From contig JAFWQU010000021.1 of the NCBI GenBank assembly GCA_017508975.1, positions 1 through 64,000 of the forward strand: a stretch of 64,000 bases of DNA. The letters run 5' to 3'. The notes beneath the pieces were generated by a model. It was not told where the DNA came from and did not search any database. It saw only the letters and a list, made by a program, of their open reading frames with translations. Position 1 is the stretch's first letter. Each line of letters opens with the position of its first letter. Made by a program: the position numbers and the translations under genes. The DNA is from Clostridia bacterium. GTDB lineage: Bacteria; Bacillota; Clostridia; Christensenellales; Aristaeellaceae. Shown one piece after another: positions 1 through 7,757 of the stretch.

Positions 1-84
1 AATAATATCTATACTCAACAAATTATTACATATAGTTTACTATATATATAATATATATTATATATAATAGGAAGAAACTCATTT
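1..84. repeat. AT-rich direct repeat, left copy
   Basis: This stretch is nearly identical to positions 506-588: both begin AATAATATCTATAC, pass through a long alternating TATATA block and end with GAAGRAACTCATT. The copy is cut by the window edge, so its true left end is unknown. The base composition is far more AT-rich than the rest of the window, which points to foreign DNA belonging to the integrated element that ends near the tRNA-Trp gene. Possible roles are an element-internal duplication or an iterated replication or transfer site; the sequence does not decide. Confidence 0.8.
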
Positions 85-480
85 TGCTATTTCACATGGT
101 ATTGCGTGTGATTATGGTAGGACTTTCCACTCTGGCTGTCGTGAAGTTTGTAAACTTTATAAAATTGACGTAATGGAAAGAGAGGTGAACTGAGCGCGCG
201 GCTTCTGCTCTCCGCAGATCAAGCCTTGCCGCCAGAAAAAAGTTTGCACGCGCGCGACATATTGTACTATATGATAATTTATTATAGAGCCTCATGAAAC
301 TTAATTAGATATATTGTTACTATATGAGCTAATCCTTATTACTCACAGAGATCCTATATAGTAATCACAGGGTTACTAATATTTTCTATTTATTTAAATA
401 ACCATAGGGGTACTTACTACTCACTAATATCACTTAAGTACTTATATCTCACATAGTTATGTTGCTCTATGAATACTCTC
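85..480. other. AT-rich stretch without a convincing gene
   Basis: This lies between the two copies of the AT-rich repeat. Only short open frames without a plausible ribosome binding site are present. A GC-richer island at about 195-260 contains alternating CGCG runs on both sides and is embedded in AT-rich sequence, which suggests a patchwork of short fragments. I see no RNA gene or recognisable coding sequence. Confidence 0.5.
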
Positions 481-525
481 TGCTGCGTATAGATACTAAG
501 AGATGAATAATATCTATACGCAGCA
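481..525. repeat. Perfect 15-base inverted repeat
   Basis: TGCTGCGTATAGATA at 481-495 is the exact reverse complement of 511-525, with a 15-base loop. Its right arm is also the beginning of the second AT-rich repeat copy. It could be a protein-binding or processing site of the mobile element, or a hairpin. No T-run follows directly on either strand, so a simple terminator is unlikely. Confidence 0.75.
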
Positions 526-588
526 TATTATTGCATATAGTATACTATATATATAATATATATTATATAAAATAAGAAGGAACTCATT
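506..588. repeat. AT-rich direct repeat, right copy
   Basis: This is the second copy of the ~83-base repeat seen at 1-84, differing at only a few positions. It starts inside the right arm of the 481-525 inverted repeat. The two copies bracket about 420 bases. Confidence 0.8.
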
Positions 589-935
589 AAATCAGTTTTT
601 CCATGTTTGGATATTTTTCTCTCTTTTTGCTGATTTTTCTCTCATTTTGACTCCCAATGAATCGTTTTATGCTCCGTTTTGCTCCGATTTGTAGCTGTAG
701 GCACATAAACCCGCGCGATCATCACAAGGAGTTCTGGGCGGCATGACACTCTGTGATTTCATGCCGTTTTTTGGTTCGCTTATTTGGATCTCTCGTAAGC
801 CCGGCGGGATCCAAATTTAAAGAATATCTCTTCAGCTGGTGGATAACCTTTAGTTAGCCCTTTTACCCCCCTGGAACATCTATTCCCAGGTTCCATCAAG
901 ATACACATGACTCAGACCAAAGCAGGAGGTAGAAC
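589..935. other. Non-coding stretch with repeats and hairpins
   Basis: No supported gene is present. At about 612-645 TTTTTCTCTC occurs twice in short succession, and GCTCCGTTTTGCTCCG occurs at about 670. A terminator-like hairpin follows at 740-772. A perfect 9-base inverted repeat (ATTTGGATC at 782-790, complement at 808-816) lies further right. This looks like junk or regulatory sequence of the integrated element upstream of the small gene at 936. Confidence 0.5.
740..772 (+). terminator. Rho-independent terminator-like hairpin
   Basis: GGCATGA (740-746) pairs with TCATGCC (759-765) and is followed by a run of six T. No gene ending just upstream on the + strand is visible in the window, so it may terminate an unseen small RNA or a transcript from outside. 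Confidence 0.6.
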
Positions 936-1328
936 ATGGCCCAATACACAATGCTCTGCAGATCACCACCCAACCGGCACTGTTTCAACCACTCATTTTC
1001 TTACGACATACAGAGAGGAGATTATCACATGCTAGATTTCGTCAACGGATATTTTATTGGCACCTATGAGGACATGAAGCGGTATATCAATGCCGAGAAT
1101 CAATGGGATCAGCGCACCCGCTGGAGCATGAACAAGTTCTTCGTGGAAGAAGGATTGATGGAAGACTTGCTGCGAGAGCTGATGAATGATCCAGATCTTG
1201 ATTGCAATGCCGCGGAAGAATGGTTTCTGAATATGCCCCGTGATTTCAGGGCAGTGGCCTATGAAGACTACATTCTTCGGCACAACATGGTCGACAGGTA
1301 CAGTTCCTGGTGTGAGCGGTTCCTGTGA
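936..1328 (+). CDS. Hypothetical protein of the integrated element
   Basis: I do not recognise this 130-residue protein. The start at 936 has a strong AGGAGGT site five bases upstream. A second good start, ATG at 1029 with GAGAGGAG nine bases before it, would give a 99-residue protein and may be the real product, because the first 31 residues are compositionally unlike the rest. The remainder is acidic and rich in Trp, Tyr and Phe, with no signal peptide or membrane segment, so it is probably a small soluble alpha-helical protein. It sits inside the AT-rich mobile region upstream of the recombinase and is followed by its own terminator at 1342-1370. A role in the element's maintenance is inference only. 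Confidence 0.6.
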   Translation: MAQYTMLCRSPPNRHCFNHSFSYDIQRGDYHMLDFVNGYFIGTYEDMKRYINAENQWDQRTRWSMNKFFVEEGLMEDLLRELMNDPDLDCNAAEEWFLNMPRDFRAVAYEDYILRHNMVDRYSSWCERFL

Positions 1329-1341
1329 TGTTTCTGCCAGG

Positions 1342-1381
1342 GCCTGCCGCCCTCCAATAAAGCGGCAGGCTCTGCTTATCT
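1342..1381 (+). terminator. Terminator after the small hypothetical gene
   Basis: GCCTGCCGC (1342-1350) pairs perfectly with GCGGCAGGC (1362-1370) across an 11-base loop, 13 bases after the stop codon. The following bases are T-rich but contain no clean T-run. Confidence 0.6.
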
Positions 1382-1838
1382 GTTTTAGAGCTCATTTTCT
1401 CCATCAATAGGTCTTCCGGAACCCTTGATTCATGCGGGTTTCCGGAAGATGTTTCTGATGGGGTGGAATCAATGTCCACCTGCCATAAAAATGAATTTCT
1501 ATTGGTGGAGAAAATCTGCTTCTCTTTCGCGTGCGAAACCCCGGAAACTCTGGTTTTTCATCGGGCTTTGCCCGCTTTTTCTGTTTTGTGCGGCAATCAC
1601 AAAATCAGAAAGCCGCATAAATGCTTGGTTTCTGGAAGATCGCAAACGAAAAGTGCGCACTATTGAAACACGCGTGTGCGGAATTGGTCACTTTAGCGTA
1701 TGAAAGTGTTATACCGGGTTTTCCGCCTGTTTTGATATGATTTTCAGCCCGTTTGCGGGATGTTTTCGACATACGGTCACAGTCAAGCCAATTGAATACC
1801 AGTTTGGTCGTTTTTTATTTTTGTTGGAAGGAGATTTT
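1382..1838. other. Structured non-coding stretch upstream of the integrase
   Basis: No gene is supported. TTTCTCCATCAATAG (about 1396-1410) pairs at long range with CTATTGGTGGAGAAA (about 1499-1513), with one wobble. Nested inside are TCTTCCGGAA and its complement TTCCGGAAGA around 1412-1450. A compact hairpin CGGGC-TTT-GCCCG followed by five T (1562-1580) resembles a terminator. This nested arrangement could be a small structured RNA ending at the terminator, or regulatory sequence for the integrase. Confidence 0.4.
1562..1580 (+). terminator. Compact terminator hairpin
   Basis: CGGGC and GCCCG are separated by three T and followed by CTTTTT. It lies between the structured region and the integrase gene and could end a transcript coming from the left. 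Confidence 0.5.
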
Positions 1839-2840
1839 ATGTCTATGAGAAATAATACTGTTGGGTTTCCGAACCTTGACAACTCTACTGGCTCATTCCT
1901 GATGAAAGGAAATGACATCATGAATGCAGCAACGCCTTTGAAAGACTATGTGAAAATCTGGATGACCACCTTCAAATCCAACTCTATCAAAAGTGCGTCA
2001 TATGACCGGCTACAGACATCCCTGACCGCTCTTGAAAAGTATGAGATTTCGAATCAGCCGATCCAGGACATTACTTTCTTTGACATCCAGCGATATGTCA
2101 ATGAGCTTGTTGATAACGGCTATGCACTCACTACGATCAAGAAACAGTTACGAATCGTAACCGCTCCTCTGAAGCAAGCCGCAGCAATGCATGTAATCCC
2201 CTGCGATCCCTCTTGCGGTGTCGTCCTTCCCTCAGCCCATAAAGTCAAGAAGCGGGCAAAGGAAGCGACTGCATACACAACAGAGGAGCAGCTTAAGCTC
2301 TGGGCTGAAATCAACAAGAGTGAAAAAGTAGGTTATCTCTGTGTTGGCCTGATGATTGCGACCGGTCTTAGAGCAGGAGAAGCTCTTGCTCTCACCTGGA
2401 ATTGCATCGATATTCCAAGACGGCGGCTGAAGGTTACGTCAACTGTTGTGAATCTTGCAAACACAAAACAGTCTTTCGTGCAGGATTCACCCAAGTCTGT
2501 GTCCAGTATACGAACGATACCCTTAACAGATGCGGCAGTTCAGGTCCTGCTTCGTGCGAAAGAGTCCGGATCGGATTGGGTGTTTTCCTGCGGTGAAAGC
2601 CACCTCTCCTACGAAGCTCTGCGTTATCAGACCATGTTGCTTTGCAAGGCTGCCAACGTTCCATACCTTGGAGAGCATGTTTTTCGTCACACGTTTGCCA
2701 CAAACTGCTACTATAAGGGTATGGACGTAAAAATCCTGTCGAAGGTTCTGGGACATTCGAACACAAATGTCACCTACAACACGTACATAAATCTCTACGG
2801 TGACGCCTTCGACGAGATGTACGCAGCCATTAACGGATAG
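1839..2840 (+). CDS. Tyrosine recombinase / phage-type integrase
   Basis: This is a 333-residue site-specific recombinase. The start at 1839 is chosen because AAGGAG lies six bases upstream; in-frame ATG codons at 1902 and 1920 are alternatives. An N-terminal SAM-like core-binding domain (about residues 31-120) precedes the catalytic domain. The complete active site is visible: Arg178 in ATGLRAGEAL, Lys219, His280 and Arg283 in HVFRHTF, His306 in LGHSN and nucleophile Tyr316. The protein therefore looks functional. The gene is the last one of the AT-rich region and reads toward the tRNA-Trp gene 84 bases downstream, the classical position of an integrase beside its attachment site. It probably catalyses insertion and excision of an element extending left beyond the window. 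Confidence 0.93.
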   Translation: MSMRNNTVGFPNLDNSTGSFLMKGNDIMNAATPLKDYVKIWMTTFKSNSIKSASYDRLQTSLTALEKYEISNQPIQDITFFDIQRYVNELVDNGYALTTIKKQLRIVTAPLKQAAAMHVIPCDPSCGVVLPSAHKVKKRAKEATAYTTEEQLKLWAEINKSEKVGYLCVGLMIATGLRAGEALALTWNCIDIPRRRLKVTSTVVNLANTKQSFVQDSPKSVSSIRTIPLTDAAVQVLLRAKESGSDWVFSCGESHLSYEALRYQTMLLCKAANVPYLGEHVFRHTFATNCYYKGMDVKILSKVLGHSNTNVTYNTYINLYGDAFDEMYAAING

Positions 2841-2842
2841 TC

Positions 2843-2862
2843 TTCAACAAAGGTCTTTTGGT
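2843..2862. repeat. Possible attachment-site remnant (tRNA-Trp fragment)
   Basis: Read on the minus strand, this stretch matches the anticodon-loop to variable-region part of the neighbouring tRNA-Trp gene (about 2946-2964), apart from a two-base insertion and one change. It begins just after the integrase stop codon. Recombinases of this class often use tRNA anticodon arms, so this may be an old or secondary att site. A chance match cannot be excluded. Confidence 0.4.
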
Positions 2863-2872
2863 TTCCGAGCGC

Positions 2873-2922
2873 AAAAAAACCGACTCCACACCGCCCGCAA
2901 AGCTAGTAATGGCGCCGGTTTG
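2873..2922 (-). terminator. Possible terminator of tRNA-Trp
   Basis: On the minus strand, GCAAACCG just after the tRNA can pair with CGGTTTTTTTGC about 30 bases later; seven T follow the CGG. The loop is long, so the assignment is tentative. Confidence 0.4.
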
Positions 2923-2924
2923 CG

Positions 2925-2995
2925 CAGGGGCTGAAGGATTCGAACCCTCAACAAAGGTTTTGGAGACCCACGTGTTACCATTACACCAAGCCCCT
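2925..2995 (-). tRNA. tRNA-Trp (anticodon CCA)
   Basis: A full cloverleaf can be drawn: acceptor AGGGGCT paired with AGCCCCT, D-arm GTG/CAC, anticodon loop CTCCAAA with CCA at the centre, and T-arm GAGGG-TTCGAAT-CCTTC. The 3' CCA is not encoded. The 3' end faces the integrase, as expected if a mobile element used this gene as its target and left it intact. A consensus promoter lies just upstream at 3010-3038. Confidence 0.95.
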
Positions 2996-3009
2996 TCGCA
3001 ACGGTTTGG

Positions 3010-3038
3010 ATTATAGCGGATAACCGCTCCGCTGTCAA
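3010..3038 (-). promoter_or_regulatory. Promoter of tRNA-Trp
   Basis: Consensus TTGACA (3033-3038) and TATAAT (3010-3015) are separated by 17 bases. The spacer carries the inverted repeat GCGGA/TCCGC. The -10 box is 14 bases from the tRNA 5' end. Confidence 0.9.
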
Positions 3039-3073
3039 GCCCTTTTTCAAAGGTTTGTACGAAACAAAGAAAC

Positions 3074-3100
3074 GGCAGAGGGAGTGTGTTTCCCTCTGCC
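3074..3100 (-). terminator. Terminator of the msrA-aminopeptidase operon
   Basis: A perfect 10-base stem GGCAGAGGGA/TCCCTCTGCC with a 7-base loop is followed on the minus strand by a T-rich tail, 14 bases after the aminopeptidase stop codon. Confidence 0.8.
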
Positions 3101-3113
3101 ATTATAAATATTC

Positions 3114-4337
3114 TCAGAAGGCCCAGTTTCCGTCGCGGAAGATCGGAACCGTCCGGCCGTCGCGGGTGATCGCGTCGATGCACAGATCGGCGGTTCCGAT
3201 CATGAAGTCCACATGCACCATGGAATCGTTGATGCCCATGGCGCGGCACTCCTCGAGGGTCTTCTGCTCGAAGCCGCTGATGGTGTCCGCGAAGCCCATA
3301 CCCAGGGCCAGGTGGCAGGCCGCGTTCTCGTCGAACAGGGTATTGTAGAAGAGAAGTCCGCTGTTCTGGATCGGCGAGTCAAACGGCACCAGCGCGCACT
3401 CGCCCAGATACGCGGCACCCTCGTCCGCGGTGATAATGTTTGTCAACAGCTGCTGGTTCTTCTCCGCATGCCACTCGACCGCTTTTCCCTCGTGGAATCG
3501 GATCCAGAAATTCTCGATCAGCTGGCCTTCGCGGCTCAGGGGCATAGAGGCGTACACGATGCCCTCCGCGCGCCCGCGCTTGGGCGAGATGAAGCACTCC
3601 TCCGTTGGAATGTTCGGGTTGAAGAAGATGCCCTTCAGGCTCGTGTCCCCGCCGCCCTTGAAGATCGCCTCGGGAATCATACCGACGGTGAAGTCCGTCC
3701 CGTTGGAGGCCGTATAGTGGAGCTGATCGATGCCCAGCGTGTTCAGGTACGCGCAGCGCGCGGTGAGATCCTGGTTATGCGCCTTCCAGGCGGCGACGGG
3801 ATCCTCCGTGACCCGGCTCGCGGAGAGGATGGCCTCCCAGAGTTTCTCCACCGCCTGATGGCGCGTCAGCTCCGGGAAGAGTTTCTTGGCCCACGCGGTG
3901 CCGGGCACGGCGGCGATGCACCACTGATACTTGTTCTCCATCTCATCGATATATCCCTTGATCAGCGGATAGCGCATCTGGTTCGCCTTCAGCGACTTAT
4001 TCTGATCGATGCCTTTGAGTCCGTCCGGATCCTCGGAGTCGAGATAGATCCGGCAGGGAATCTTCTCCACATAGTACTCAAACCGGGCCTTCTGATACCC
4101 CGTAAGGGAGCCGAGCGTTTCAACCGTGCAGTAGCGGTTGTGAACCTTGTCCAGCGGCTGATAGTGCCAGTCCACGACCACCCGGGCAGCGCCGAGCTTG
4201 TAGCAGGCCTCCACGACCATCTGTGTGAATTCCGGCTGTTCCAGACCCGCCGTCACGAAGACATCCTGTCCTTTCTGGACATTGACGCCCACGCTTGCGA
4301 TCAGACTGGCATAGCTGCGAAGAATCGTCTTTTTCAT
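3114..4337 (-). CDS. Aminopeptidase, peptidase family M29
   Basis: This 407-residue protein has the length and motifs of the M29 (AmpS/aminopeptidase T) family, cytoplasmic metallo-aminopeptidases that remove N-terminal residues from peptides. Expected metal ligands are present in the C-terminal half: Glu in PTEECF, Glu in LGECALVP, His in ENAACHLALG, and His and Asp in SMVHVDFMIG. There is no signal peptide. The start is supported by GGAGG eight bases upstream. It follows msrA with one base between them and shares its promoter and the terminator at 3074-3100, so peptide turnover and methionine sulfoxide repair are co-expressed here. Confidence 0.93.
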   Translation of the reverse strand: MKKTILRSYASLIASVGVNVQKGQDVFVTAGLEQPEFTQMVVEACYKLGAARVVVDWHYQPLDKVHNRYCTVETLGSLTGYQKARFEYYVEKIPCRIYLDSEDPDGLKGIDQNKSLKANQMRYPLIKGYIDEMENKYQWCIAAVPGTAWAKKLFPELTRHQAVEKLWEAILSASRVTEDPVAAWKAHNQDLTARCAYLNTLGIDQLHYTASNGTDFTVGMIPEAIFKGGGDTSLKGIFFNPNIPTEECFISPKRGRAEGIVYASMPLSREGQLIENFWIRFHEGKAVEWHAEKNQQLLTNIITADEGAAYLGECALVPFDSPIQNSGLLFYNTLFDENAACHLALGMGFADTISGFEQKTLEECRAMGINDSMVHVDFMIGTADLCIDAITRDGRTVPIFRDGNWAF

Positions 4338-4338
4338 A

Positions 4339-4842
4339 TTAGTTTCCTCCGTTTTCTTTCGTCATGTTCAGGAAATGCTGCGGGATGTGGCAGTAACCGC
4401 CCGGATTCTTATCCAGATACTTCTGGTGATAGGTTTCCGCAGGGAAGAAATTGCGCAGCGGCTCGACCAGCACCGCCAGCGGCGCACCGGCCTTTCTCTC
4501 CTCCCCCACAAAGATTTCCCGGATGGCCGGCAGCTGGCTCTCATCCGTGTAGAAGATGCCGGTGCGGTACTGGATGCCTTTGTCGTGGCCCTGCTGGTTG
4601 ACGGACAGCGGGTCAATCACCATGAAATAGAGCTTCAGCAGCTCCCGCAGTTCCATGCTCGACTCGTCGTAATCCACCCGGACGGTCTCCGCGTGGCCGC
4701 TATCGCGGCAGACATCCTGGTAGCTGGGCGCCTGATCCGGGCCGTTGGCGTACCCGACCTCCGTGGCCGCCACACCTTCAAACTGATCAAAAAACTTCTG
4801 CAGGCCCCAGAAACAGCCTCCCGCCAGATAGATGGTCTTCAT
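4339..4842 (-). CDS. msrA: Peptide methionine sulfoxide reductase MsrA
   Basis: MsrA reduces methionine-S-sulfoxide in proteins. The 167-residue product has the catalytic GCFWG motif with Cys10 directly after the N-terminus, GIQYRTGIFY in the middle and the conserved FFPAETYHQKYL near the C-terminus. The start at 4842 is chosen because GGAGGCGTCT precedes the ATG; the frame is open further upstream but without a site. There is no fused MsrB domain and no msrB nearby. It is the first gene of a two-gene unit with the M29 aminopeptidase, from a promoter at 4883-4911. Confidence 0.95.
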   Translation of the reverse strand: MKTIYLAGGCFWGLQKFFDQFEGVAATEVGYANGPDQAPSYQDVCRDSGHAETVRVDYDESSMELRELLKLYFMVIDPLSVNQQGHDKGIQYRTGIFYTDESQLPAIREIFVGEERKAGAPLAVLVEPLRNFFPAETYHQKYLDKNPGGYCHIPQHFLNMTKENGGN

Positions 4843-4882
4843 AGACGCCTCCTTCATCACTCGCGTTGTTTGGATCGCGTCC

Positions 4883-4911
4883 ATTATACCGTAGGCACAG
4901 GTTCCCCGCAA
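4883..4911 (-). promoter_or_regulatory. Promoter of msrA operon
   Basis: TTGCGG (4906-4911) and TATAAT (4883-4888) are spaced by 17 bases, 40 bases upstream of the msrA start. Confidence 0.8.
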
Positions 4912-4949
4912 GAGAGCAGAAGAATTTCAGTCGGATTTGCGGTCAGCTC

Positions 4950-4979
4950 TTGCCTGCTATGGGCCGATCGCGCTATAAT
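4950..4979 (+). promoter_or_regulatory. Promoter of the secreted repeat protein
   Basis: TTGCCT (4950-4955) and TATAAT (4974-4979), 18-base spacer, lie 50 bases before the start at 5029. The promoter is divergent from that of msrA. Confidence 0.75.
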
Positions 4980-5028
4980 AGAAGTTGTGAATTCGTTCCC
5001 GATCCGTCGCAGAGAGGAGAGACAAGCA

Positions 5029-6465
5029 ATGAACGGTTCATCTCTGACCGCACGATTCCTTTCCTTGCTGCTGATTCTCCTTTTCGTTGCCTTGTCTGCC
5101 GGAGCGGATGGGAATGAGACTTACCTCGCCTGGAACGGCAGCGGGTATACGGAAACCGTGATTCCGCATGAAGCTGCCGTGCTGACTGCGCAGGACACCA
5201 GCTGGAGCGGATGGTATCGGGCTTCAGGCTCCCTGTCGATCAGCAGAAGAGTGACCGTCAATGGCGATGCCTCGCTGATCCTGATGGACAGCTGTACGCT
5301 CACGATTCCTGCCGGCATCACCGTCAACAGCGGAGCCAGCCTGACGATCTATGCGCAAAGCGATTCCGCGGAGACTGCCGGAAAGCTGCTGGTGACCGCA
5401 CCGTCCAACTACGATGCCGGGATCGGCGGAACACAGAATCACCAGACCGGCACGATTCTGATCCGGGGCGGCCGGATTGAGTCGACCGGCAAAAACGGCG
5501 CAGCCATCGGCGGAGCCTCCGGACAGGACGGCGGCGTTCTTGAGATCAGCGGCGGAACCGTGGTCGCCGTCTCCTTGGACGGCGGTGCGGCAATCGGCGG
5601 CGGCATAAACAAGTCCGGTGGGGAGATCACCATTCTCAGCGGCACTGTTGAGGCAGTTGGCTATACCTATTCTGCCGGCATCGGCGGCGGCAATAACGGC
5701 GGCAGCGGCACCGTCACCATCCGCGGCGGAACGGTGACCGCCTCCGGCGGATATGGCGCGGCGATCGGCAGCGGCTACACTGCAAAAACTTCCGGAACTA
5801 TTCTGATCCAGAGCGGCCGGGTGACCGCCACTTCTTCCTCCGGGGCCGCGATCGGAGGCGGGCAGAAAGCCGCGGCGGGCACAATCCGGATCGAAAACGG
5901 CGTTATATCGGCTGCTGCTGCGAATGGCGGCGCAGGGATCGGCCTGGGAGATTCCGGAAAGGATGCGCTCATTGAGCTGAGCTGGACGGATGCCTCCTGC
6001 AGCATCCACGCGAGCACTTATCGGGGAGAGGTCACCATGGAGAAGGGTTTTCGGGATGAGCAGCATCCGGAGACGGTGTTTGAGGCGGGCACGCTGAGCA
6101 GTCCCGAGGTTCTGGACGGGCTGACATTGATTCCTCATGCGGAGCCTGAAGAAATCTTATTGGAACAGCTGCTGCAGAGCATCGCGGACTACAGACTCCC
6201 GGGAGACCTGGAACAGGTCGGCGAGCTGGCTTTTACGGATACTACGGCAAAGAGCATCTATGTACCCGACGGCTGTCAGTCAGTTGGAGCAGGCGCGTTC
6301 AGCGGCTGCCGGCATCTGATCGGCATCCGCCTGCCGCGGGACTGCAGTCTTCCGGATTCCGCTTTCACAGGCTGTGACAGTCTGCAGTTCATTCTGGCTC
6401 CGGCCGGCGGGAGCACCGAGGTCTGGGCGGCATCGCATCAGATTCTGTTTGTTCCGGAGACATAA
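5029..6465 (+). CDS. Secreted beta-helix protein with C-terminal LRR_5 repeats
   Basis: This 478-residue protein starts with a signal peptide (about residues 1-25, hydrophobic core LLLILLFVALS). The start at 5029 has AGAGGAGA nine bases before it. Residues about 70-330 hold repeating units of the type GGxIxxxG..GAAIGGG, at roughly 25-30 residue intervals, typical of right-handed parallel beta-helix surface proteins. After a linker, residues about 395-465 carry leucine-rich repeats of the BspA-like LRR_5 type (SIYVPDGCQSVGAGAFSGC). No sortase motif or membrane anchor is visible, so it is probably released or held non-covalently. The role is unknown; adhesion or polysaccharide binding is usual for such architectures. 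Confidence 0.85.
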   Translation: MNGSSLTARFLSLLLILLFVALSAGADGNETYLAWNGSGYTETVIPHEAAVLTAQDTSWSGWYRASGSLSISRRVTVNGDASLILMDSCTLTIPAGITVNSGASLTIYAQSDSAETAGKLLVTAPSNYDAGIGGTQNHQTGTILIRGGRIESTGKNGAAIGGASGQDGGVLEISGGTVVAVSLDGGAAIGGGINKSGGEITILSGTVEAVGYTYSAGIGGGNNGGSGTVTIRGGTVTASGGYGAAIGSGYTAKTSGTILIQSGRVTATSSSGAAIGGGQKAAAGTIRIENGVISAAAANGGAGIGLGDSGKDALIELSWTDASCSIHASTYRGEVTMEKGFRDEQHPETVFEAGTLSSPEVLDGLTLIPHAEPEEILLEQLLQSIADYRLPGDLEQVGELAFTDTTAKSIYVPDGCQSVGAGAFSGCRHLIGIRLPRDCSLPDSAFTGCDSLQFILAPAGGSTEVWAASHQILFVPET

Positions 6466-6520
6466 CGCATCGAAGCGAATCATCTGGCCTCTTCTCAATC
6501 ATGAAGGGTGACTGTATCAA

Positions 6521-7645
6521 ATGAGCAATCAGGTTTTCAACTGTATCGCGACCGCCGCCTTCGGGCTGGAGGGGCTTGTCGCGGAGGAACTGCGCCGCCT
6601 GGGCTGCCAGCAGGTCAAGGCGGAGCCGGGCGGCGCGCGTTTCTGTGCGGACGCCGGGCAGATCGCGCTCGCGAATCTCTCCCTGCGCTGCGCGGACCGG
6701 GTACAGATTCTGCTGGCGGAGGCGCCTTGCCGGAGCTTTGAGGAGCTCTTTCAGCTGGTCCGGCAGATTCCCTGGGAGCAGATTGTTCCCCTCGACGGGA
6801 AGTACAATGTCTCCGGGAAATGCGTGCGCAGTCAGCTGATGAGCGTGCGCGACTGCCAGGCCATCACAAAGAAAGCGATCATCGAGCGGCTCCGGCAGGC
6901 TGCGCACCGGCAGACTTTTCCCGAGAACGGCGCGGCGATGCCGATCGACTTGCACCTGCATAAGGATCTCGCCCGCATCACGCTCGACACCTCCGGCGCA
7001 GCGCTCAACCGGCGCGGCTACCGCACCTGGAACGGCGAGGCACCGATCCGGGAAACCCTCGCGGCCGCGCTGGTGGAGCTCTCCGGCTGGCGTCCGGAGC
7101 AGCCGCTCTATGACCCCTGCTGCGGCACCGGCACGCTGCTGATCGAGGCCGCCTGGTCCGCGATCCACCGCGCGCCGGGACTGACCCGCTCATTCGCGTT
7201 CGAGGCCTTCCCGGCTTTCCGGGAAGTCGACCTTGCCGCGCTCCGGCAGCGCAGCAGGGAGTTCATCGACTGGGACCGGCTCGGCTCTGTCGCGGGCTCG
7301 GATCTGGATCCGGAGGCGCTGAAGCTGGCGGAGCGGCATCTCCAACAGGCAGGACTGGCCGGGAGGATCCCCCTCCGTCAGATACTGCTTCAGCAGTTGC
7401 AGCTGGAGGATCAGAACGGCGTCTTCCTCTGCAATCCGCCCTACGGCGAGCGCATGAGCGACCGGCAGAAATGCCAGCGGCTCTACCGTGAACTCCATCA
7501 GCTGCAGCTCCGGCACCCCGGCTGGACACTCTGCGCCATCTCCTCCGATCCGGCCTTTGAGCGCGCCTATGGCAGGCGCGCGAACCGGAAGCGCAGACTC
7601 TATAACGGCCGGCTGGAATGCGAGTTTCTAGTCTTCCAGCCATAA
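6521..7645 (+). CDS. THUMP-domain class I methyltransferase (RlmL/YpsC-like)
   Basis: This 374-residue protein has an N-terminal ferredoxin-like/THUMP region (about 1-160) and a Rossmann methyltransferase domain (about 165-374) with the SAM-binding stretch DPCCGTGTLLIEAA and the NPPYGER catalytic motif typical of N2-guanine methyltransferases. Relatives methylate 23S rRNA guanosine (RlmL/RlmK) or tRNA; the exact base cannot be told from sequence. It lacks the second methyltransferase domain of enterobacterial RlmL and has the length of the Bacillota YpsC type. It follows the secreted protein by 55 bases with only a weak site (GAAGGGTGA), so it may depend on the upstream promoter. Confidence 0.9.
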   Translation: MSNQVFNCIATAAFGLEGLVAEELRRLGCQQVKAEPGGARFCADAGQIALANLSLRCADRVQILLAEAPCRSFEELFQLVRQIPWEQIVPLDGKYNVSGKCVRSQLMSVRDCQAITKKAIIERLRQAAHRQTFPENGAAMPIDLHLHKDLARITLDTSGAALNRRGYRTWNGEAPIRETLAAALVELSGWRPEQPLYDPCCGTGTLLIEAAWSAIHRAPGLTRSFAFEAFPAFREVDLAALRQRSREFIDWDRLGSVAGSDLDPEALKLAERHLQQAGLAGRIPLRQILLQQLQLEDQNGVFLCNPPYGERMSDRQKCQRLYRELHQLQLRHPGWTLCAISSDPAFERAYGRRANRKRRLYNGRLECEFLVFQP

Positions 7646-7695
7646 TCGGAACACTGTCATGGATCAGACCAATGCGAAAAGGGAGCCTCCGTTTC

Positions 7696-7725
7696 TTGAC
7701 GGACCTTTTTGTGATGTGCTATAAT
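7696..7725 (+). promoter_or_regulatory. Promoter of the flippase-like gene
   Basis: TTGACG (7696-7701) and TATAAT (7720-7725) with 18 bases between, 32 bases upstream of the start codon at 7758. Confidence 0.85.
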
Positions 7726-7757
7726 ATATTGAATCAGAAACTTTTTCGGGAGGGTTT

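Noticed and set aside
92..295. 67-codon minus-strand frame in the AT-rich region
   Set aside because: It has no ribosome binding site, spans a compositional boundary and resembles no protein I know.
1425..1703. Short + strand frames in 1425-1703
   Set aside because: They overlap the structured stems and the terminator hairpin at 1562-1580 and lack start signals.
3213..4601. Long + strand frame opposite the aminopeptidase and msrA
   Set aside because: It spans two clear genes in antisense and has no ribosome binding site or family motif.
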